Source: Mycobacterium sp. 852002-51163_SCH5372311
GTDB taxonomy: Bacteria > Actinomycetota > Actinomycetes > Mycobacteriales > Mycobacteriaceae
Direction of reading: 5' to 3'
Length of the DNA stretch: 64,000 nucleotides
Assembly: GCF_001667115.1 (NCBI RefSeq)
Contig: NZ_LZIJ01000055.1
Span: forward strand, 124,001 to 188,000
Position numbers and translations under genes: made by a program. Below are positions 42,405 to 52,134 of the stretch, in pieces; position 1 is the first letter of the stretch, and every line of letters begins with the position of its first letter. The notes under the pieces are model-generated. The model was not told the DNA's origin and searched no databases. It saw only the letters and a list, made by a program, of their open reading frames with translations.

Positions 42405-42444
42405 AAAGCCGCCAGTACACACTTAAAGCCGTCAGTACACACTG
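42405..42444. repeat. 20-base tandem repeat, two units
   Basis: AAAGCCGCCAGTACACACTT and AAAGCCGTCAGTACACACTG lie back to back. They follow directly on the first tandem array. No gene is supported in 42235-42513. Confidence 0.8.
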
Positions 42445-42513
42445 AATGCGCAGCATGCCACCCAAGTGACCTCGAGAATCAAGCAGCCCTGTGACCAGCG
42501 CGACGCAGCGGTG

Positions 42514-43659
42514 TCACAGACCGGCGAAGCGCTCCTTGACCGCCTCGACCGAAAGCCCGTAGTCCGCCAGCGAATACGTGTGCTTCGGTGCGCGTTCGCC
42601 GGCTTGACTCTGAGCGTGGCTGTCCGCCATGGCTTGCCGGGCCTCCTCGGTCAGCGTCAGGCCGAAATGTCGGTAGATGTCGGCCACCGTGCCGAGCGGA
42701 TCGGAAATCAACTCACGATAGTCGACGTCATAGAACTGGGCCGGATCATATTTGGCGCGAGCGGTATTGAACCGTTCCAACCCACGCGACCAGGTTTCCA
42801 TTGCGTCAGCACCGATCTGAGCGCCGGCGAACGTCGTCGACCAGCCATCGGCGGTATGCGCGGCCAGCGAACACATGGAAGCCATGATCGTCTCCACCGG
42901 CCGATGGGTCTGCACCACCAGTGCGTCGGGATAAGTCGCCATCAAAGCGTCCAGCGCGAACAGATGACTGGGATTCTTGAGCACCCAACGCTTTTCGGCA
43001 TCGTTGAGCCCGATCAACTGGAGGTTCCTGCGGTGCCGTTGATAGGACGGCGTCCAGTCCTGCCGGGACAGCCACTGCGCGTAGCTGGGCAAGTGCGCAA
43101 GCGTCTCGTAGGACACCGAATGCAGCGACTGCCGCAGCAGCTGCCAGCATTCCTCGAGCTCGTACGCCGCCATGAAGTGCAGGCCGGTGTATCCCGGATT
43201 CTCGGCGTGATGGCGGGTGAATTGCGCGTCGAGTTCGCGATACAGCGGGTTGGTTTCCCAGGTTTCGCGCGGCGGGCGCGGTTGCGGGAACTCGGCCAGC
43301 CACATGTGGAGGCCCTGGTGCGCCGGGTCGGCGCCGAATAGCCGGTGCAGCGCAGTCGTACCGGTACGCACCAGGCCGGTGACGAAGATGGGTCGTTCGA
43401 TGACGACGTCGGCATAGTGCGGATATTGCTTCCACGCCGATTCGGACAGCAGCCGGGCCACCAGCGCGCCGCGCAGGAAGAACCGGTTCATCTTGCTGCC
43501 CAACGGGGTTAGCCCGGCTTCCCGACGGTAGGAGTCCAGCAGTACTCCCAGCGCTTCGCGGTAGTTGTCGTCGTCGGGACCGAAATCGTCGAGCCCGGTC
43601 AGCTTGGTAGCCGAGGCGTGCAGTTCGTCGACCGTGCCGATGTCGGTGCGATGACTCAT
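42514..43659 (-). CDS. Sulfotransferase-family protein (Rv3529c-like)
   Basis: A 381-residue sulfotransferase-fold protein: 5-prime phosphosulfate loop FVTGLVRTGTTALHRLFG, WVLKNPSHLFALD and the 3-prime phosphate segment THRPVETIMASMCS. Donor would be PAPS; the acceptor is unknown. Last gene of a minus-strand operon with the SDR and the DUF1254/1214-like gene, led by a KstR site, so a role on a sterol-related hydroxyl is plausible. Start ATG at 43659 abuts the SDR stop codon. Confidence 0.87.
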   Translation of the reverse strand: MSHRTDIGTVDELHASATKLTGLDDFGPDDDNYREALGVLLDSYRREAGLTPLGSKMNRFFLRGALVARLLSESAWKQYPHYADVVIERPIFVTGLVRTGTTALHRLFGADPAHQGLHMWLAEFPQPRPPRETWETNPLYRELDAQFTRHHAENPGYTGLHFMAAYELEECWQLLRQSLHSVSYETLAHLPSYAQWLSRQDWTPSYQRHRRNLQLIGLNDAEKRWVLKNPSHLFALDALMATYPDALVVQTHRPVETIMASMCSLAAHTADGWSTTFAGAQIGADAMETWSRGLERFNTARAKYDPAQFYDVDYRELISDPLGTVADIYRHFGLTLTEEARQAMADSHAQSQAGERAPKHTYSLADYGLSVEAVKERFAGL

Positions 43660-44441
43660 CAGTTGTGATACTCCCCGCAGTTGACGTCCAGGGTCTGCCC
43701 GGTGATGCCGCTGGACAGGTCGCTGGCCATGAACAGGATCGCCGAGGCCACCTCGTCTTCCGTGGGCAGCCGCTTGAGGTCGGAGTTGGCGGCGGTGGCC
43801 TGGTAGATCTGGTCCGCCGTGGTGCCGTACTTGCCGGCCTGATGGTTGAAGTAACTCTGCAACGTCTCACCCCAGATATAGCCGGGCGCAACGGAATTGA
43901 CCCGGATACCCTTATCGCCAAGCTCAGTGGCCAGCGATTGCGACATGGCCAGCAGCGCTGACTTGGCCATCTTGTACGCGCCGTATTTCGCCTGAGAGTG
44001 CCGCAGCACCATGGAGTTGACGTTGACGATCGAGCCGTGCGACTCCGCGAGAGCAGGTGTGAAGCCCTGAATGAGGCGCAGCGCTCCCAGTGCGCTGAGC
44101 TCGATCGCATCTCGGATGTGCTGAAACGTGGTGCCCGCCAACGGCTTCATCGACGGCACCCGGAATGCGTTGTTGATCAGCACGTCAGCCTTGCCGTAGG
44201 CCTCCAGTGTGGCATCGACGAGGTTGTTCACCTGGTCGTCGTCGGTGATGTCGGTGGGCACCGCCACCGCCCTCCGGCCGGTGTCGACGATCTGCTTGGC
44301 GACGTCATCGAGACGTTCCGCGCTGCGGGCCGCCAGCACCAGGTCCGCGCCATCCCGCGCGCACCGGTGCGCCAGTGTGGTCCCCAGCCCGGGGCCGACA
44401 CCGCTGATCACAACCACTTTGTTTGCGAGCATTCCGGTCAT
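43659..44441 (-). CDS. SDR family oxidoreductase (Rv3530c-like)
   Basis: A 260-residue SDR: SGVGPGLG cofactor motif, INNAF in place of NNAG, NVNSMV and YGAYKMAK (Tyr-x3-Lys). The ATG at 44441 gives the family length; the frame extends to 44666 inside the upstream gene. Part of the KstR-controlled operon 42514-45583. Substrate unknown; a steroid or side-chain alcohol is likely by context. Confidence 0.9.
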   Translation of the reverse strand: MTGMLANKVVVISGVGPGLGTTLAHRCARDGADLVLAARSAERLDDVAKQIVDTGRRAVAVPTDITDDDQVNNLVDATLEAYGKADVLINNAFRVPSMKPLAGTTFQHIRDAIELSALGALRLIQGFTPALAESHGSIVNVNSMVLRHSQAKYGAYKMAKSALLAMSQSLATELGDKGIRVNSVAPGYIWGETLQSYFNHQAGKYGTTADQIYQATAANSDLKRLPTEDEVASAILFMASDLSSGITGQTLDVNCGEYHN

Positions 44442-44443
44442 CC

Positions 44444-45583
44444 TCACCCCAGCATCCTGGCCGCAATTTGCTGTTGGCGCAGTGCGATTCGCGCCCGCCA
44501 ATCGTCCTCGGAAATCTTGTTGTGCTCGAGATACGGCAGCGCGGCCGGAATGGCGTCGAAGTCGACCAGCTCGACGGTCGGCCCGTCGGCCTCGGTGAGC
44601 TCGCGCGACACCCGCTGCCAGCGGAACTGCAGGAAGCCGCGCCGATGACCGAGCGTTTCCACCCAATTGGTTACGCCCGGATTCTGGTCGGCCACGACGA
44701 TGCGGACCTTACCGTCCGGATCCGCTTGGGCCTGAGTGTTGTTCAGCGACGTCTGATGGTTGATGTAGTCCAGCGAGATGTACCACATGCTGCCCAGCTG
44801 GAAACCCAGGTAAGGAGCGTCGCTCACCGGCACCGTGATGACTAGCGCCTGATCGGGCCGCAGATCGAAATGTCCGGCCGACGAGTACTGCGTGGCCAGC
44901 CCCCCGGGAGTCAACCGCGGTGCGACCATGGTGTTGACCGGAATCTTGAGGTAGAACCACTGCGGGAACTGCAGCCATGTCTTCACCCGGTTGACGAGTT
45001 GCTTTCCCGCTGTGGCGTAACGCTTTTCGATGGTTTCCCGGGTCAGCGGCGGCGGCGCAGTGCCGGCGGTGTCCAATCGCGAGATTGTCAAGGTGCCGCG
45101 CTGTGCGGACCAGTCGCCGTACACCTCGCGCATCACCAGTTGCCCGGGACTGGCGGGACGCAGATGCCACTCGAAGCTGCCGTCCTCGGCGATGTCGAGC
45201 TCCCGGTCGTCGAACGCGGCCTGACTGGCGGGCACGTTGTCGTCGGTGTACTCGCCGCCGAGCAACTGGAAGCTCAGGTCGGTGGTGGTGCCGCGCCTAC
45301 CGGTGACCACATAGTCACGGTCGGCGTGTACCCGAGTGCCGAAGTAGAGGGTGTCCGGGTTGTCCAGGCCCATCTTGGTGAACGGCCCGGTGCCCGACTG
45401 CAGGAAAGGGTGGTCGCGTTCGTAGTCGAACGCCAGATGCATACAGGCCGCAACGCAGCCCGCCAGGTACTGCAGTCCTTCGAGCAGGTCGGCTTCGGTC
45501 TCGATGTGCGGTGCGGCGGCCACCAATTGCTCGGCCTCCGCGATCGCGGCGGTGAGCGGGCCAGAGAAGGGAGTAGCGGACAC
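44444..45583 (-). CDS. DUF1214-type conserved protein (Rv3531c-like)
   Basis: A 379-residue cytoplasmic protein without recognisable catalytic motifs. Segments DNPDTLYFGTRVHADRDYVV and LGFQLGSMWYISLDYINH resemble DUF1214/DUF1254-type proteins. First gene of the operon; its GTG start is about 10 bases from a perfect KstR operator, so it is a firm member of the sterol regulon. Function unknown. Confidence 0.8.
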   Translation of the reverse strand: MSATPFSGPLTAAIAEAEQLVAAAPHIETEADLLEGLQYLAGCVAACMHLAFDYERDHPFLQSGTGPFTKMGLDNPDTLYFGTRVHADRDYVVTGRRGTTTDLSFQLLGGEYTDDNVPASQAAFDDRELDIAEDGSFEWHLRPASPGQLVMREVYGDWSAQRGTLTISRLDTAGTAPPPLTRETIEKRYATAGKQLVNRVKTWLQFPQWFYLKIPVNTMVAPRLTPGGLATQYSSAGHFDLRPDQALVITVPVSDAPYLGFQLGSMWYISLDYINHQTSLNNTQAQADPDGKVRIVVADQNPGVTNWVETLGHRRGFLQFRWQRVSRELTEADGPTVELVDFDAIPAALPYLEHNKISEDDWRARIALRQQQIAARMLG

Positions 45584-45593
45584 GCCTAGACGC

Positions 45594-45607
45594 TAGAACG
45601 TGTTCTA
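45594..45607. promoter_or_regulatory. KstR operator upstream of the Rv3531c-like operon
   Basis: TAGAACGTGTTCTA has perfect 6-base arms around a GT centre. It is 11 bases upstream of the minus-strand start at 45583. The hemophore-like gene to its right is convergent to it, so only the minus-strand operon is likely controlled. Confidence 0.92.
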
Positions 45608-45671
45608 CTTTTTCGTCAATGGCGAACATTCTCCCGCGTCGGGAGCGGCGTTCAAATACGAGGCCGACTCA

Positions 45672-45986
45672 CTAGGGCGCGCACTGCTGGGACAAGTCGA
45701 TCAGGTGCTGCCGCACATCCGGATGCCGGTTCAGGTAGTCGATGACATTGCCATTACCGCCCTCGGCCCGCGACCTGGCCTGCAGCTGCGCGTGGAGGTC
45801 AGGATGCCGCTGCAGGTACTGGTCGATGGAATGACCGACAGTCTGATTGCACGGGGGATCCGCACTGGCTGTGCCCGCCAGAGGCAGCGCGATTACCGCT
45901 GAAGCAGTAGCAGTGAGCAGCCCCCCGGCCAGCAGGCCGTACAGTCCGCGGCGACGTGCGCCGAATGTCGTGGATGTCTTGCTCAT
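45672..45986 (-). CDS. Hemophore-like secreted small protein
   Basis: A 104-residue exported protein: signal peptide with cleavage after ASA near residue 42, then a mature part of about 62 residues with Cys46 and Cys102 probably in a disulfide. Two copies of the pattern YLxRHPDxxxxL (YLQRHPDLHAQL and YLNRHPDVRQHL) match the mycobacterial haem-binding hemophore family (Rv0203-like). Predicted to bind heme outside the cell. In M. tuberculosis the PPE61/PPE62 genes lie at this position. Confidence 0.8.
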   Translation of the reverse strand: MSKTSTTFGARRRGLYGLLAGGLLTATASAVIALPLAGTASADPPCNQTVGHSIDQYLQRHPDLHAQLQARSRAEGGNGNVIDYLNRHPDVRQHLIDLSQQCAP

Positions 45987-46038
45987 GCGCGCCAGGTTAC
46001 CCGCGGTACCTTTGCGCCTGCTGTGCGCGACAGACCGG

Positions 46039-47097
46039 CTAAGGGGTGACGGCGGCGCCGCTCTCTTGCTCTCGTTTGATCTCCAGCGCGATGTCGATGA
46101 GCTGGTCCTCTTGGCCGCCGATGAGCTTGCGCTGGCCGGCGCGGTGCAACAGCTGATGGGCGGGCACCCCGTACCGTTCTGATTGGCGGACGGCGTGCTT
46201 GAGGAAGCTGGAGTAAACCCCGGAATACCCCATGATCAGCGCGTTGCGATCAAGCAGGCATTCGGCTGGCATGGCGGGCCGCACCACGTCTTCGGCGGCG
46301 TCGGCGATGTCGAAGAAATCGATGCCGGTCTTGACGCCGATCTTGTCGAACACTCCGATCAGTGCCTCGACGGGCGCGTTCCCCGCGCCGGCGCCGAACC
46401 GTCGGCAGGACCCGTCGATCTGCTTGGCACCCGCTCGGACGGCCTCGACGGAGTTCGCCACGCCCAATCCCAGGTTTTCGTGTCCGTGGAAACCGACCTG
46501 GGCGTCGTCACCGAGTTCGGCCACCAACGCCGCGACCCGGTCGCGCACCCCTTCGAGCACCAGCGCCCCGGCCGAGTCGACGACATAGACGCATTGGCAA
46601 CCGGCGTCGGCCATGATCCGGGCCTGGGCGGCCAATTTCTCCGGCGGAATGGTGTGCGCCATCATCAGGAAGCCGACCGTCTCCAGGCCCAGGTCGCGGG
46701 CGAAGCCGAAGTGCTGGATCGACACGTCGGCTTCGGTGCAGTGGGTGGCGATCCGGCAGATCGACCCGCCGTTGTCCTGGGCTTCCTTGATGTCCTCCTT
46801 GGTGCCCACCCCGGGCAACATCAAGAAGGCGATCTTGGCCTCTTTGGCGGTTTCGGCGGCGAGCTTGATGAGCTCCTGCTCAGGAGTCTTGGAGAACCCG
46901 TAGTTGAAGCTCGAGCCTCCGAGGCCGTCACCGTGCGTGACCTCGATAACCGGCACACCCGCGGTGTCCAAGGCGGCCACGATGGCGCCCACCTCGTCCT
47001 TGGTGAACTGGTGACGTTTGTGGTGCGATCCGTCCCGCAGGGACGTGTCGGTCATCCGGACGTCCCACACCGGGTTGAAGAAGATGTCGGTAGTCAT
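46039..47097 (-). CDS. hsaF: HsaF, 4-hydroxy-2-oxoacid aldolase
   Basis: A 352-residue class II pyruvate aldolase of the DmpG family: [16 protein letters not shown] holds the metal and catalytic residues, with [10 protein letters not shown] supplying the two metal histidines. It cleaves 4-hydroxy-2-oxohexanoate to pyruvate and propanal after ring A/B cleavage. It channels the aldehyde to HsaG. Start at ATG 47097, 8 bases after GGAGGAG; the frame to 47106 begins at a GTG inside the spacer. Confidence 0.95.
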   Translation of the reverse strand: MTTDIFFNPVWDVRMTDTSLRDGSHHKRHQFTKDEVGAIVAALDTAGVPVIEVTHGDGLGGSSFNYGFSKTPEQELIKLAAETAKEAKIAFLMLPGVGTKEDIKEAQDNGGSICRIATHCTEADVSIQHFGFARDLGLETVGFLMMAHTIPPEKLAAQARIMADAGCQCVYVVDSAGALVLEGVRDRVAALVAELGDDAQVGFHGHENLGLGVANSVEAVRAGAKQIDGSCRRFGAGAGNAPVEALIGVFDKIGVKTGIDFFDIADAAEDVVRPAMPAECLLDRNALIMGYSGVYSSFLKHAVRQSERYGVPAHQLLHRAGQRKLIGGQEDQLIDIALEIKREQESGAAVTP

Positions 47098-47149
47098 TGG
47101 CGCCACTCCTCCATCCCGGCTACGCCGGCATCATCGTCATCGGCGCGAG

Positions 47150-48082
47150 TCATCTCTGCACCCCTCCTGCCGTCGCGGACAAGGTCTCTTTGGCGATCTC
47201 TTCGCCCACTTTGGTGGCGGCCGCGGTCATGATGTCCAGGTTGCCCGCATACGGAGGCAGATAGTCGCCCGCGCCCTCGACCTCGACGAACGTGGTCACC
47301 ACCGCACGACCCCCGGAGTTGATCGACGGCTCGTCGAACTGCGGATCGTTGAGCAGCCGATAGCCGGGAACGTAGCTCTGCACCTCGGCCACCACATCAT
47401 GGATGGAGGCCGCGATCGCGTCACGGTCGGCGTCCTCGGGGATTGCGCAGAAGATGGTGTCGCGCATGATCATCGGCGGGTCGGCGGGGTTCAGGATGAT
47501 GATCGCCTTACCCCGCGCCGCACCGCCGATGGTTTGCACGCCCTTGCTGGTCGTCTTGGTGAACTCGTCGATGTTGGCCCGGGTGCCCGGCCCGGCCGAG
47601 ACCGAAGCGACCGAGGCGACGATTTCGGCATAGGGAACGCCGCCCAGGTCAGTGACCGCGCGATTCACCGCGTACACGATCGGAATGGTCGCCTGCCCAC
47701 CGCAGGTGATCATGTTCACATTCGGGGCGTCGAGATGTTCGCGCAGGTTGGCCGGCGGGATCACCGCCGGACCCACCGCGGCCGGCGTCAAGTCGATCGC
47801 CCGGATGCCTGCGGCCGCATACTTCGGCGCCGCATCCTTATGCACGTAAGCGCTGGTGGCCTCGAAGACCAGGTCAGGCTTCTCGGGCTGAGCCAGCAGC
47901 CAGTCGACCCCTTCGTGGGTCGTCTCCAAGCCCAGCTTGCGGGCACGTGCCAGGCCTTCGCTTTCCGGGTCGATCCCCACCATCCAGCGCGGTTCCAACC
48001 AGTCCGATCGACGCAGCTTGTAGAGCAGGTCGGTGCTGATATTTCCCGAACCCACAATCGCAACGCTCGCCTTGGCAGGCAT
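47150..48082 (-). CDS. hsaG: HsaG, acylating propanal dehydrogenase
   Basis: A 310-residue acylating aldehyde dehydrogenase of the DmpF family: NAD-binding [12 protein letters not shown] near the N-terminus and catalytic Cys in [12 protein letters not shown]. Converts the aldehyde from HsaF to propionyl-CoA using NAD+ and CoA. The start is ATG at 48082 ([11 protein letters not shown]); the frame continues upstream into hsaE in another context. Operon hsaE-hsaG-hsaF. Confidence 0.95.
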   Translation of the reverse strand: MPAKASVAIVGSGNISTDLLYKLRRSDWLEPRWMVGIDPESEGLARARKLGLETTHEGVDWLLAQPEKPDLVFEATSAYVHKDAAPKYAAAGIRAIDLTPAAVGPAVIPPANLREHLDAPNVNMITCGGQATIPIVYAVNRAVTDLGGVPYAEIVASVASVSAGPGTRANIDEFTKTTSKGVQTIGGAARGKAIIILNPADPPMIMRDTIFCAIPEDADRDAIAASIHDVVAEVQSYVPGYRLLNDPQFDEPSINSGGRAVVTTFVEVEGAGDYLPPYAGNLDIMTAAATKVGEEIAKETLSATAGGVQR

Positions 48083-48134
48083 GATGCTCCTTACTCGATG
48101 GTCGCGACCCGTTGCCCGCGCATACCGTCGCTGG

Positions 48135-48920
48135 TTATTCAAATGACAAACGAACCGCGCCCAAGCCGGCGAACTCGGCGATGAACTGGTCGCCGGCGCG
48201 GGCGTCGATCGCTCGTGTGCACGATCCGGGTAACACGATGTCACCTTTGCGCAGCCGCACCCCGAAGCTTTCCACCTTGCGGGACAACCATGCCACCGCC
48301 GTGACCGGATTGCCCAGCACCGCATCACTGCGCCCCTCCGCGACGACCTCGCCGTTGCAGGTCAGGGTCGCGTCGATGGTCTTGACGTCGATGTCGGCCG
48401 GCGATACCCGAGCTTTACCCAGCACGAAGCCGGCTGACGACGCGTTGTCCGCGATGGTGTCGCACAGCGCGATCTTCCAGGCCGTGATCCTGGTGTCGAT
48501 CAGCTCGATCGACGGGACCAGGGCCTCGGTCGCCGCCAGCACGTCCTCCTCGGTGCATCCGGCTCCCGGCAGGTCGGCGGCCAGGATGAAGCCGACCTCC
48601 ACCTCAACTCGCGGATACAGATAGCGCGCGGCCTTGACCGGGACGTCCTCGAAGACCTCCATCTCGTCGAGCAGGTGCCCGTAGTCGGGCTCGTCGACGC
48701 CCATCATCTGCTGCATAGCCAAGGAGGACAGCCCCACCTTGTGGCCAACCACCCGGGCTCCCTCGGCCACTCGCTGCCGGATGTTGATCAGCTGGATCTC
48801 GTAGGCGTCCACGACGTCGATATCGGGGTAGCCGGCCGTCAGGGGGGCGATCGGCTCCCGACTCCGCTCGGCTTGGGCCAGGTCGGCGGCAAGCTCGTCG
48901 CGAACCGCAACAGAGAGCAT
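48135..48920 (-). CDS. hsaE: HsaE, 2-hydroxydienoate hydratase
   Basis: A 261-residue fumarylacetoacetate-hydrolase-fold hydratase (MhpD family): [20 protein letters not shown] and [17 protein letters not shown] with the metal-binding acidic residues. Hydrates 2-hydroxyhexa-2,4-dienoate from ring-A cleavage to the HsaF substrate. First gene of the minus-strand hsaEGF operon and divergent from kstD across a KstR site. Confidence 0.94.
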   Translation of the reverse strand: MLSVAVRDELAADLAQAERSREPIAPLTAGYPDIDVVDAYEIQLINIRQRVAEGARVVGHKVGLSSLAMQQMMGVDEPDYGHLLDEMEVFEDVPVKAARYLYPRVEVEVGFILAADLPGAGCTEEDVLAATEALVPSIELIDTRITAWKIALCDTIADNASSAGFVLGKARVSPADIDVKTIDATLTCNGEVVAEGRSDAVLGNPVTAVAWLSRKVESFGVRLRKGDIVLPGSCTRAIDARAGDQFIAEFAGLGAVRLSFE

Positions 48921-48988
48921 TTACCGAAGTCCCCTCGTCTTACCGGAATGATGGTGACCGGGCCAGTAGCGCCCAGCCCCGGCAATTC

Positions 48989-49002
48989 TATAACGTGTTC
49001 TA
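48989..49002. promoter_or_regulatory. KstR operator between hsaE and kstD
   Basis: TATAACGTGTTCTA ends one base before the kstD ATG at 49004. The close spacing implies leaderless or very short-leader translation and direct repressor occlusion of initiation. The minus-strand hsaE start is 69 bases away. Confidence 0.92.
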
Positions 49003-49003
49003 C

Positions 49004-50704
49004 ATGACAGCACAGGAGTACGACGTCGTCGTGGTCGGAAGCGGCGGCGCCGGCATGGTGGCTGCCCTCACTGCCGCGCACCGAGGCCTCTCGACAGTGG
49101 TCATCGAAAAAGCCTCCCACTTCGGCGGCTCGACCGCGCGCTCGGGCGGCGGCGTCTGGATTCCCAACAACGAGGTCCTCAAGCACGACCGCGTCAAGGA
49201 CACCCCCGAGGCCGCCCGCACCTACCTGCACGGCATCATCGGCGACCGATCGGTCAGCGGGGTGGAACCGGAACGCATCGACACCTACCTCGAGCGGGGA
49301 CCCGAGATGTTGTCGTTCGTGCTCAAGCACACTCCGCTGAAGATGTGCTGGGTCCCGCGCTACTCCGACTACTACCCCGAGGCGCCGGGCGGCCGCGCGG
49401 GCGGTCGTTCCATCGAGCCGAAGCCGTTCAACGCCCGCAAGCTCGGCGTCGACGAGGCCGGACTCGAACCTGCGTACGGCAAAGTGCCGCTCAATGTGGT
49501 TGTGATGCAACAGGATTACATGCGACTCAACCAGCTGAAACGCCACCCACGCGGGGTGCTGCGCAGCCTGCGGGTTGGCGCCCGGACGATGTGGGCCAAG
49601 GCAACCGGCAAGAACCTCGTCGGAATGGGCCGGGCGCTGATCGGACCGCTGCGGATCGGCCTGCAGCGGGCCGGTGTGCCGGTGGAGCTCAACACCGCGC
49701 TGACCGACCTCTATGTCGAGGACGGTGCGGTCAGAGGCGTTTATGTCCGTGCGACCTCGGCATCTGAATCGGCTGAGCCACAGCTGATTCGGGCGCGTCG
49801 CGGGGTGATCCTCGCCTCGGGCGGGTTCGAGCACAACGAACAGATGCGGGTGAAATACCAGCGTGCTCCGATCACTACCGAGTGGACGGTGGGGGCCAAA
49901 GCCAACACCGGTGACGGCATCATCGCCGGCGAAAAGCTGGGCGCTGCATTGGATCTGATGGAAGACGCGTGGTGGGGGCCGACGGTGCCGCTGGTGGGTG
50001 CTCCGTGGTTCGCGCTGTCGGAGCGCAACTCGCCGGGATCGATCATCGTCAATATGTCCGGCAAGCGATTCATGAACGAATCGATGCCCTACGTGGAGGC
50101 CTGCCACCACATGTACGGCGGGGAATACGGCCAGGGGCCCGGCCCCGGTGAGAACATACCCGCTTGGCTGGTGTTCGACCAGCGGTATCGCGACCGCTAC
50201 ATCTTCGCGGGACTGCAACCCGGACAGCGCATTCCGCGCAAGTGGATGGAGTCCGGCGTGATCGTCGCGGCAGACACCCTGGAGGAGCTGGCGGCAAAGG
50301 CCGGCCTGCCGGCCGCTGAACTGGCCTCGACCGTTCAGCGTTTCAATGGCTTTGCCCGGTCCGGGGTCGACGAGGACTACCACCGCGGCGAAAGCGCCTA
50401 CGACAGGTACTACGGCGACCCGACCAACAAGCCCAATCCCAATCTCGGCGAGATCAGTCACCCGCCTTACTACGCGGCCAAGATGGTGCCGGGCGATCTG
50501 GGCACCAAGGGCGGGATTCGCACCGATGTCCACGCACGTGCGCTGCGCGACGACGGCAGCATCATCGAAGGCCTTTACGCCGCAGGCAATGTCAGTGCGC
50601 CCGTGATGGGACACACCTACCCCGGGCCGGGCGGCACCATCGGCCCGGCGATGACGTTTGGTTACCTCGCGGCGCTGCACATCGCCGAGGCCGGGAGGGC
50701 CTGA
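49004..50704 (+). CDS. kstD: KstD, 3-ketosteroid delta-1-dehydrogenase
   Basis: A 566-residue FAD-dependent dehydrogenase: Rossmann VVVVGSGGAGMVAALTAAH, GGSTARSGGGVWIPNN, SGGFEHN and the C-terminal YPGPGGTIGPAMTFG with the active-site Tyr/Gly region. Introduces the C1-C2 double bond in ring A. The start is ATG 49004, with the operator directly upstream. A 637-residue antisense frame covers this gene and is an artefact. Followed one base later by chsH3. Confidence 0.96.
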   Translation: MTAQEYDVVVVGSGGAGMVAALTAAHRGLSTVVIEKASHFGGSTARSGGGVWIPNNEVLKHDRVKDTPEAARTYLHGIIGDRSVSGVEPERIDTYLERGPEMLSFVLKHTPLKMCWVPRYSDYYPEAPGGRAGGRSIEPKPFNARKLGVDEAGLEPAYGKVPLNVVVMQQDYMRLNQLKRHPRGVLRSLRVGARTMWAKATGKNLVGMGRALIGPLRIGLQRAGVPVELNTALTDLYVEDGAVRGVYVRATSASESAEPQLIRARRGVILASGGFEHNEQMRVKYQRAPITTEWTVGAKANTGDGIIAGEKLGAALDLMEDAWWGPTVPLVGAPWFALSERNSPGSIIVNMSGKRFMNESMPYVEACHHMYGGEYGQGPGPGENIPAWLVFDQRYRDRYIFAGLQPGQRIPRKWMESGVIVAADTLEELAAKAGLPAAELASTVQRFNGFARSGVDEDYHRGESAYDRYYGDPTNKPNPNLGEISHPPYYAAKMVPGDLGTKGGIRTDVHARALRDDGSIIEGLYAAGNVSAPVMGHTYPGPGGTIGPAMTFGYLAALHIAEAGRA

Positions 50705-50705
50705 C

Positions 50706-51569
50706 ATGCCGATCGACGTAGACGTCGCGTTGGCCGCAGAGCTGGAACCCATCGAATTCTCTTGGGTCAGTAGTGATGTGCAGCTCTACCACCTGGCATT
50801 GGGCGCCGGCTCGGATCCGATGGATCCCCGCGAGTTGCGCTATCTGGTGGACGACACGCCGCAGGTGCTGCCGACATTCGGCAACGTCGCCGCGACCTTT
50901 CACCAGACCACGCCGCCGACCGTGCAGTTTCCCGGCATCGATATCGAGCTGAGCAAGGTGCTGCATGCCAGCGAGCGCGTGGAAGTGCCTGCGCCGCTGC
51001 CTCCTTCGGGATCGGGCCGGGCGGTGACCCGGTTCACCGACATCTGGGACAAAGGCAAGGCCGCGGTGATCTGGAGCGAGACCAAGGTGACCGCACCCGA
51101 CGGCGCCTTGCTGTGGACGCACAAGCGGTCGATCTACGCGCGCGGCGAGGGCGGATTCGGCGGCGACCGGGGACCGTCCGGGTCGGCGGACGCCGCACCG
51201 GACCGGGCCCCGGACCTGGAGGTCGCGATGCCGATCCTGCCGCAGCAGGCCCTGCTGTACCGGCTGTGCGGCGATCGCAACCCATTGCACTCTGATCCGC
51301 AATTCGCCTCTGCCGCAGGCTTTCACCAGCCGATCTTGCACGGCCTGTGTACCTACGGCATGACGTGCAAGGCCATCACCGACGCCCTGTTGGACGGTGA
51401 CGCGACCGCTGTCGCGGCTTATGGCGCCCGCTTCGCGGGCGTAGCGTTCCCCGGCGAGACGCTGCAGGTCAACATCTGGAAGGGCGAAGGCCGTTTCGCG
51501 GCAAGCGTTGTCGCGCCTTCGCGCGACAACGCTGTTGTACTGTCCGGCGTAGAGCTGGTCCCCGCATAG
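50706..51569 (+). CDS. chsH3: ChsH3, MaoC-like steroid enoyl-CoA hydratase (Rv3538-like)
   Basis: A 287-residue double-hotdog hydratase. The catalytic motif CGDRNPLHSDPQFASAAGFHQ (Asp-x4-His) in the C-terminal half is the hydratase-2 signature, and the N-terminal half is the degenerate hotdog. Hydrates steroid side-chain enoyl-CoA; named ChsH3 or Hsd4B in the literature. ATG starts 2 bases after the kstD stop, so it is in the kstD operon. Confidence 0.92.
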   Translation: MPIDVDVALAAELEPIEFSWVSSDVQLYHLALGAGSDPMDPRELRYLVDDTPQVLPTFGNVAATFHQTTPPTVQFPGIDIELSKVLHASERVEVPAPLPPSGSGRAVTRFTDIWDKGKAAVIWSETKVTAPDGALLWTHKRSIYARGEGGFGGDRGPSGSADAAPDRAPDLEVAMPILPQQALLYRLCGDRNPLHSDPQFASAAGFHQPILHGLCTYGMTCKAITDALLDGDATAVAAYGARFAGVAFPGETLQVNIWKGEGRFAASVVAPSRDNAVVLSGVELVPA

Positions 51570-51579
51570 CGCGAACAGG

Positions 51580-52056
51580 TCAACCCAGAGCGCGTTGTTG
51601 GTGGGCTGCTCGAAGTATGCAATCAGCGGTCAAGAATGCGGGCTTGTTTCGGTCGACAACATCGATGGGCAGGTCGGCGGCGCAGCGCAACACCATCAGG
51701 GCCAGCGCGCTATAGGTCGCATACGGAATTATCAGGAGGTTGACAGCGGCCTCCGCGCCCGTGACCGTCATGACGTGCTGGCGTTTGCCTTCCCACCCCG
51801 GGCAGTTGAAGTCGGGCGGAGCCTGTATAGCTGACCAGTTGACGTTGATGGAACTGACGATTCCGAGGAGTGGGGTCAGCACCGCGATAAGCCCGGGCAA
51901 TTCGTTGGAGATGCGATGTACGCGTGGCCACCAGGCGCCGTCAATATCACGGCCGAGGTCATGGGCCACCGATAGGCGGATGGCGGTCGCACGGCGCCGG
52001 CCCGCGAGTAGATAGGTCACCGGCGTTGTCGCTGGCGGTGCCGAGTGCAATGGCAC
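51580..52056 (-). CDS. DUF5994-type protein
   Basis: A roughly 158-residue protein. AIRLSVAHDLGRDIDGAWWP, RISNELPGLIAVLTPLLG and NLLIIPYATYSALALMVL match a small mycobacterial family with GAWWPRS-type motif (DUF5994). The start is uncertain: the GTG at 52056 is used, and the frame opens to 52134. Convergent with chsH3 (gap 10 bases). Function unknown. It lies where M. tuberculosis has PPE63. Confidence 0.6.
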   Translation of the reverse strand: MPLHSAPPATTPVTYLLAGRRRATAIRLSVAHDLGRDIDGAWWPRVHRISNELPGLIAVLTPLLGIVSSINVNWSAIQAPPDFNCPGWEGKRQHVMTVTGAEAAVNLLIIPYATYSALALMVLRCAADLPIDVVDRNKPAFLTADCILRAAHQQRALG

Positions 52057-52134
52057 ACCACGGGGGTGCGCCTGTCGCGAGCAATAGCGAAACGTAAAAC
52101 GTCGGGTGGTCGCGACATGGTCAGGTCTGGACAA

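Noticed and set aside
42315-42444. CRISPR array
   Set aside because: Units are directly abutting with no spacers and only two to three copies; no cas genes are present.
48839-50752. 637-residue minus-strand open frame over kstD and chsH3
   Set aside because: It is the antisense shadow of a highly biased GC-rich gene; it has no recognisable domain, while the sense frame has complete KstD motifs.
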